A DNA stretch of 56,261 nt, taken from Candidatus Sulfotelmatobacter kueseliae (GTDB lineage: Bacteria > Acidobacteriota > Terriglobia > Terriglobales > Acidobacteriaceae). A model generated the notes under the pieces. The model was not told the DNA's origin, ran no database searches, and saw nothing but the letters and a program-made list of their open reading frames with translations. Every line of letters begins with the position of its first letter. Position 1 is the stretch's first letter. The stretch is taken from assembly GCA_900290255.1 (NCBI GenBank), contig OMOD01000120.1, positions 1 through 56,261 of the forward strand, read 5' to 3'. The translations under genes were made by a program, and so were the position numbers. Shown here one piece after another: positions 54,055 to 56,261 of this stretch.

Positions 54055-56261
54055 TTCTTCCTAAACTCCTCCGTCCAGTTCTCCACAACATTGAGCAGTG
54101 CGGACGTTTGATCAGATGTCTGTGCGTTCACCAAGAACCGTTTCCCGTCTGGAGCCGCATCATACGGGCTGCCGCCCGTTCTCGTCGGAGCTGCAGCTGT
54201 TTGAAAAAGAGTTTTCGTGGCCACCACCTGCAACGAGCCATTGGCCTCTTTCATCTCAGCTGCCATCAGGTTATTGTCTGGTGTTAGGTAATAGAGTTCT
54301 TTCCCATCGCCTCTCCAGCAAGGCATAGAGCCACCGGCGACTGACACTTGCAACTTGCCCGGCACATTCGGAAAGGATGAAACGTAGATCTCATCCGTTC
54401 CTGACTCGTCCGAGCGATAGGCGATCCACTTGCCATCTGGCGAGACCCGGGCGTATCCGAAGTTCGTGCTTGATGCCTCCAGAACCTGTACAGGGCCAGC
54501 ATTACCGGTAGTCGGAAGCTTCGCGATACGCGACTTGCCGGTGCTGGACAGGATCTCTGAAAATATCAAAAACTTCCCATCGGATGTCCAGTCAATCGAG
54601 TAAACGAACGAATCGTTAGGTCTCCATAGTTCCTGATCCGCTCCAACGACATTGGCGGGCTTGACGTAGATCGCCGCTTCACTGCCTTTCACCCCCGAGT
54701 AAGCGACGCGTTGGCCGTCCGGTGACCAGGCTGGGCTAAGGGGCCGCAAAATGCTGGCCAGAAGACTGACTTGGCCGGACGTGAGATCGCGAATCCAGAG
54801 ATCTCTCTTACCGCCGCGTGGCTCAATCTGAACGTAGAGCAGCCGCTTACCATCAGGAGAGAGACGCAGCCCCGTGTATGCGCCTGGGTCGCCGATGCGG
54901 GACAATTGCCTTCCCTCGCGGTCGAACATAAGTAGTGAACCGGGGCCGGTAAGGCTTCCTTGCTGATAAAGGAGCATACCGTTCTGCGAGGCCGAGAAGG
55001 CTCCATTGCTGATAATTGGGTTGAATAAGATGTTTTCTGCAACAGGAAAAGCGTTCCCGCTGAATTCCAATTTCTTAAGATCGAACGGTCTCGCCATCAG
55101 GACCTTATCCTCAATATAAAGAACGTGGCCCATTCCATACGCGATTGGCGAGCTCCCGTGAAACAAGAGCTTAGGGTCCTTTCCGTCGAGCGAACCCACA
55201 TAGATAGAGTTTTCAGGGTCCACGCTCCCTAGGGGCGATGCCATGAAAAAGAAGTGCTTCCCATCAGGAAGGAAGGAAGGCCAGCGATGCGTTACCTCCA
55301 GGCGGCTCGCGTTCAGATTCGTTACTCTCTCCGGGATACCTCCGGAAGCGGATACGCGATAAACCCCACCGACGACCCTGCTAAAAAGAATCACATCAAG
55401 CTGACCCCAACTTCCACCGCGGCTGTCATGGACTTCGCAGAGGATCTGAGCTGGGCCCCCGCTGGTCGCAATACGTTTCAATTTATCTTGCGTAAAGAAG
55501 CCGAGGCTCGAACTGTCCGGAGACCAGAATGCAGACACCACACCTTCCGTGCCCGGCAACAGCCGGTTGGAGAATGCATCAAGCGCCCGGACCCAGAGCT
55601 GCGTGACCTTATCCACTCTGGCAATGAACGCTACACTTCGCCCATCGGGCGAAAGCACTGCACCACCTTCCACTCCGTTGAAAATATACGTTCCATTCTG
55701 CGGTGGAGGGATCGTGAAGCGAACCACGTGCGCTTCGGGAGACTGCCTGTTGTTGAAGTGCGTAAACGCGAGAACCACAGCAATGAGCGCAAAGCTTGCC
55801 GCGAGGGCCCAGGCGAGCCGATCCCAACCCGGTCTCAGCCGCTCTTGCGATGTCGGCGCTCGCCCCCCTGAACCAGATTCGGCTAACCATTTCAACTCAA
55901 GCCCCAGATCCAGGGCCCGCTGCCATCGTTCCTCCGGATTCTTCGCCAGGCACCGTCGGATGCCGTGGTCGAGTACGGGCGGGGTCAGCGGCTTCATGGC
56001 GCTGATTGCTTGTGGCTCTTTTTCTAGAATCGCTGACAGCACGCTCAACTGGCTCTTCCCTTCGAAAGCTTTCTTTCCGGTCAACATCTCGTACAGCACT
56101 GCACCCAGCGAAAAAATATCACTCCGTCCATCCAGTTCCTTTCCCTCTACCTGCTCCGGCGACATGTACTGAAACGTTCCGACAATCGTCCCTTCCTGCG
56201 TCATTGGAGACTGCGCAGGCGCCATCGCTGTCATCGTCGCAAGCGTGGCTGGTGTCGCCGT
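54051..56261 (-). CDS. Ser/Thr protein kinase with C-terminal WD40-like (PD40) propeller, 5' part outside the window
   Basis: The frame is open to the window edge, so at least 736 residues are seen. They begin in the activation segment (GTIVGTFQYMSPEQVEGKEL), followed by DGRSDIFSLGAVLYEMLTGKKAF and the closing helices (LAKNPEERWQ). The ATP-binding and HRD/DFG parts must lie beyond 56261. One membrane segment (LAWALAASFALIAVVLAF) separates the cytoplasmic kinase from an extracytoplasmic propeller of PD40 repeats (LSPDGRSVAFIA, LSPDGKRLLYVQ, WSPDGQRVAYS, VSPDGKWIAYRSDE). This one-component sensor-kinase design is common in Acidobacteriota. Its signal and targets are unknown. Confidence 0.92.
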   Translation of the reverse strand, partial: TATPATLATMTAMAPAQSPMTQEGTIVGTFQYMSPEQVEGKELDGRSDIFSLGAVLYEMLTGKKAFEGKSQLSVLSAILEKEPQAISAMKPLTPPVLDHGIRRCLAKNPEERWQRALDLGLELKWLAESGSGGRAPTSQERLRPGWDRLAWALAASFALIAVVLAFTHFNNRQSPEAHVVRFTIPPPQNGTYIFNGVEGGAVLSPDGRSVAFIARVDKVTQLWVRALDAFSNRLLPGTEGVVSAFWSPDSSSLGFFTQDKLKRIATSGGPAQILCEVHDSRGGSWGQLDVILFSRVVGGVYRVSASGGIPERVTNLNASRLEVTHRWPSFLPDGKHFFFMASPLGSVDPENSIYVGSLDGKDPKLLFHGSSPIAYGMGHVLYIEDKVLMARPFDLKKLEFSGNAFPVAENILFNPIISNGAFSASQNGMLLYQQGSLTGPGSLLMFDREGRQLSRIGDPGAYTGLRLSPDGKRLLYVQIEPRGGKRDLWIRDLTSGQVSLLASILRPLSPAWSPDGQRVAYSGVKGSEAAIYVKPANVVGADQELWRPNDSFVYSIDWTSDGKFLIFSEILSSTGKSRIAKLPTTGNAGPVQVLEASSTNFGYARVSPDGKWIAYRSDESGTDEIYVSSFPNVPGKLQVSVAGGSMPCWRGDGKELYYLTPDNNLMAAEMKEANGSLQVVATKTLFQTAAAPTRTGGSPYDAAPDGKRFLVNAQTSDQTSALLNVVENWTEEFRKK

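Overview
The window looks like a chromosomal segment of an Acidobacteriota bacterium, probably of the Koribacter/Terriglobia type. This is inferred from gene content: a very large TonB-dependent receptor with an N-terminal carboxypeptidase-regulatory-like domain, a Ser/Thr kinase fused to a WD40-like propeller, a TPR-secretin-cohesin protein, and paired M16 peptidases. Base composition is moderately GC-rich throughout, with no obvious foreign island, prophage, insertion sequence or CRISPR array. Most of the content is housekeeping or periplasmic/envelope biology.

Layout. 1-9 kb: a SpoIIE-type phosphatase, the TonB receptor with its own promoter and terminator, and an operon of two M16 peptidases (one active, one lacking the zinc motif). 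9-13 kb: a stand-alone LigD-type polymerase domain, a DUF72 protein and two successive Xer-type tyrosine recombinases. 13-20 kb: a membrane protein with a degenerate HD-GYP domain, an acyl-CoA synthetase/ACP/acyltransferase fusion, and secA on the opposite strand. 20-25 kb: an EptA-like sulfatase whose C-terminal phosphodiesterase-like domain continues in another frame, a CYTH protein, and a DedA-rhodanese fusion with an in-frame TGA exactly where the catalytic cysteine is expected. A 555-base region rich in possible stems, ending in a terminator, lies upstream of that last gene.

25-34 kb (mostly minus strand): polyprenyl diphosphate synthase, YajQ, TatD, MetRS and LarC; then ArgRS and an alpha/beta hydrolase on plus. 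34-46 kb: a patatin/POTRA/beta-barrel outer-membrane protein, a zinc alcohol dehydrogenase, an S15/CocE hydrolase, an M1 aminopeptidase, and hutI and hutU for histidine breakdown. 46-49.5 kb: a secretion operon (secretin-cohesin plus two pseudopilins). 49.5-56 kb: smpB, an Smr-domain gene, a secreted hypothetical protein, a PNPOx-like protein, leucyl aminopeptidase, tRNA-Phe with a clear promoter, and the 3' part of a kinase-propeller gene running off the window.

The most unusual signals are: (1) the candidate selenocysteine codon in the DedA-rhodanese gene, followed by a hairpin placed like a bacterial SECIS; (2) intergenic elements made of 7-, 8- or 10-base units repeated in tandem and arranged as large inverted repeats at five places; (3) a 41-base palindromic interspersed element present in the coding sequence of two neighbouring genes and in nearby intergenic DNA; (4) the putative structured RNA upstream of dedA.
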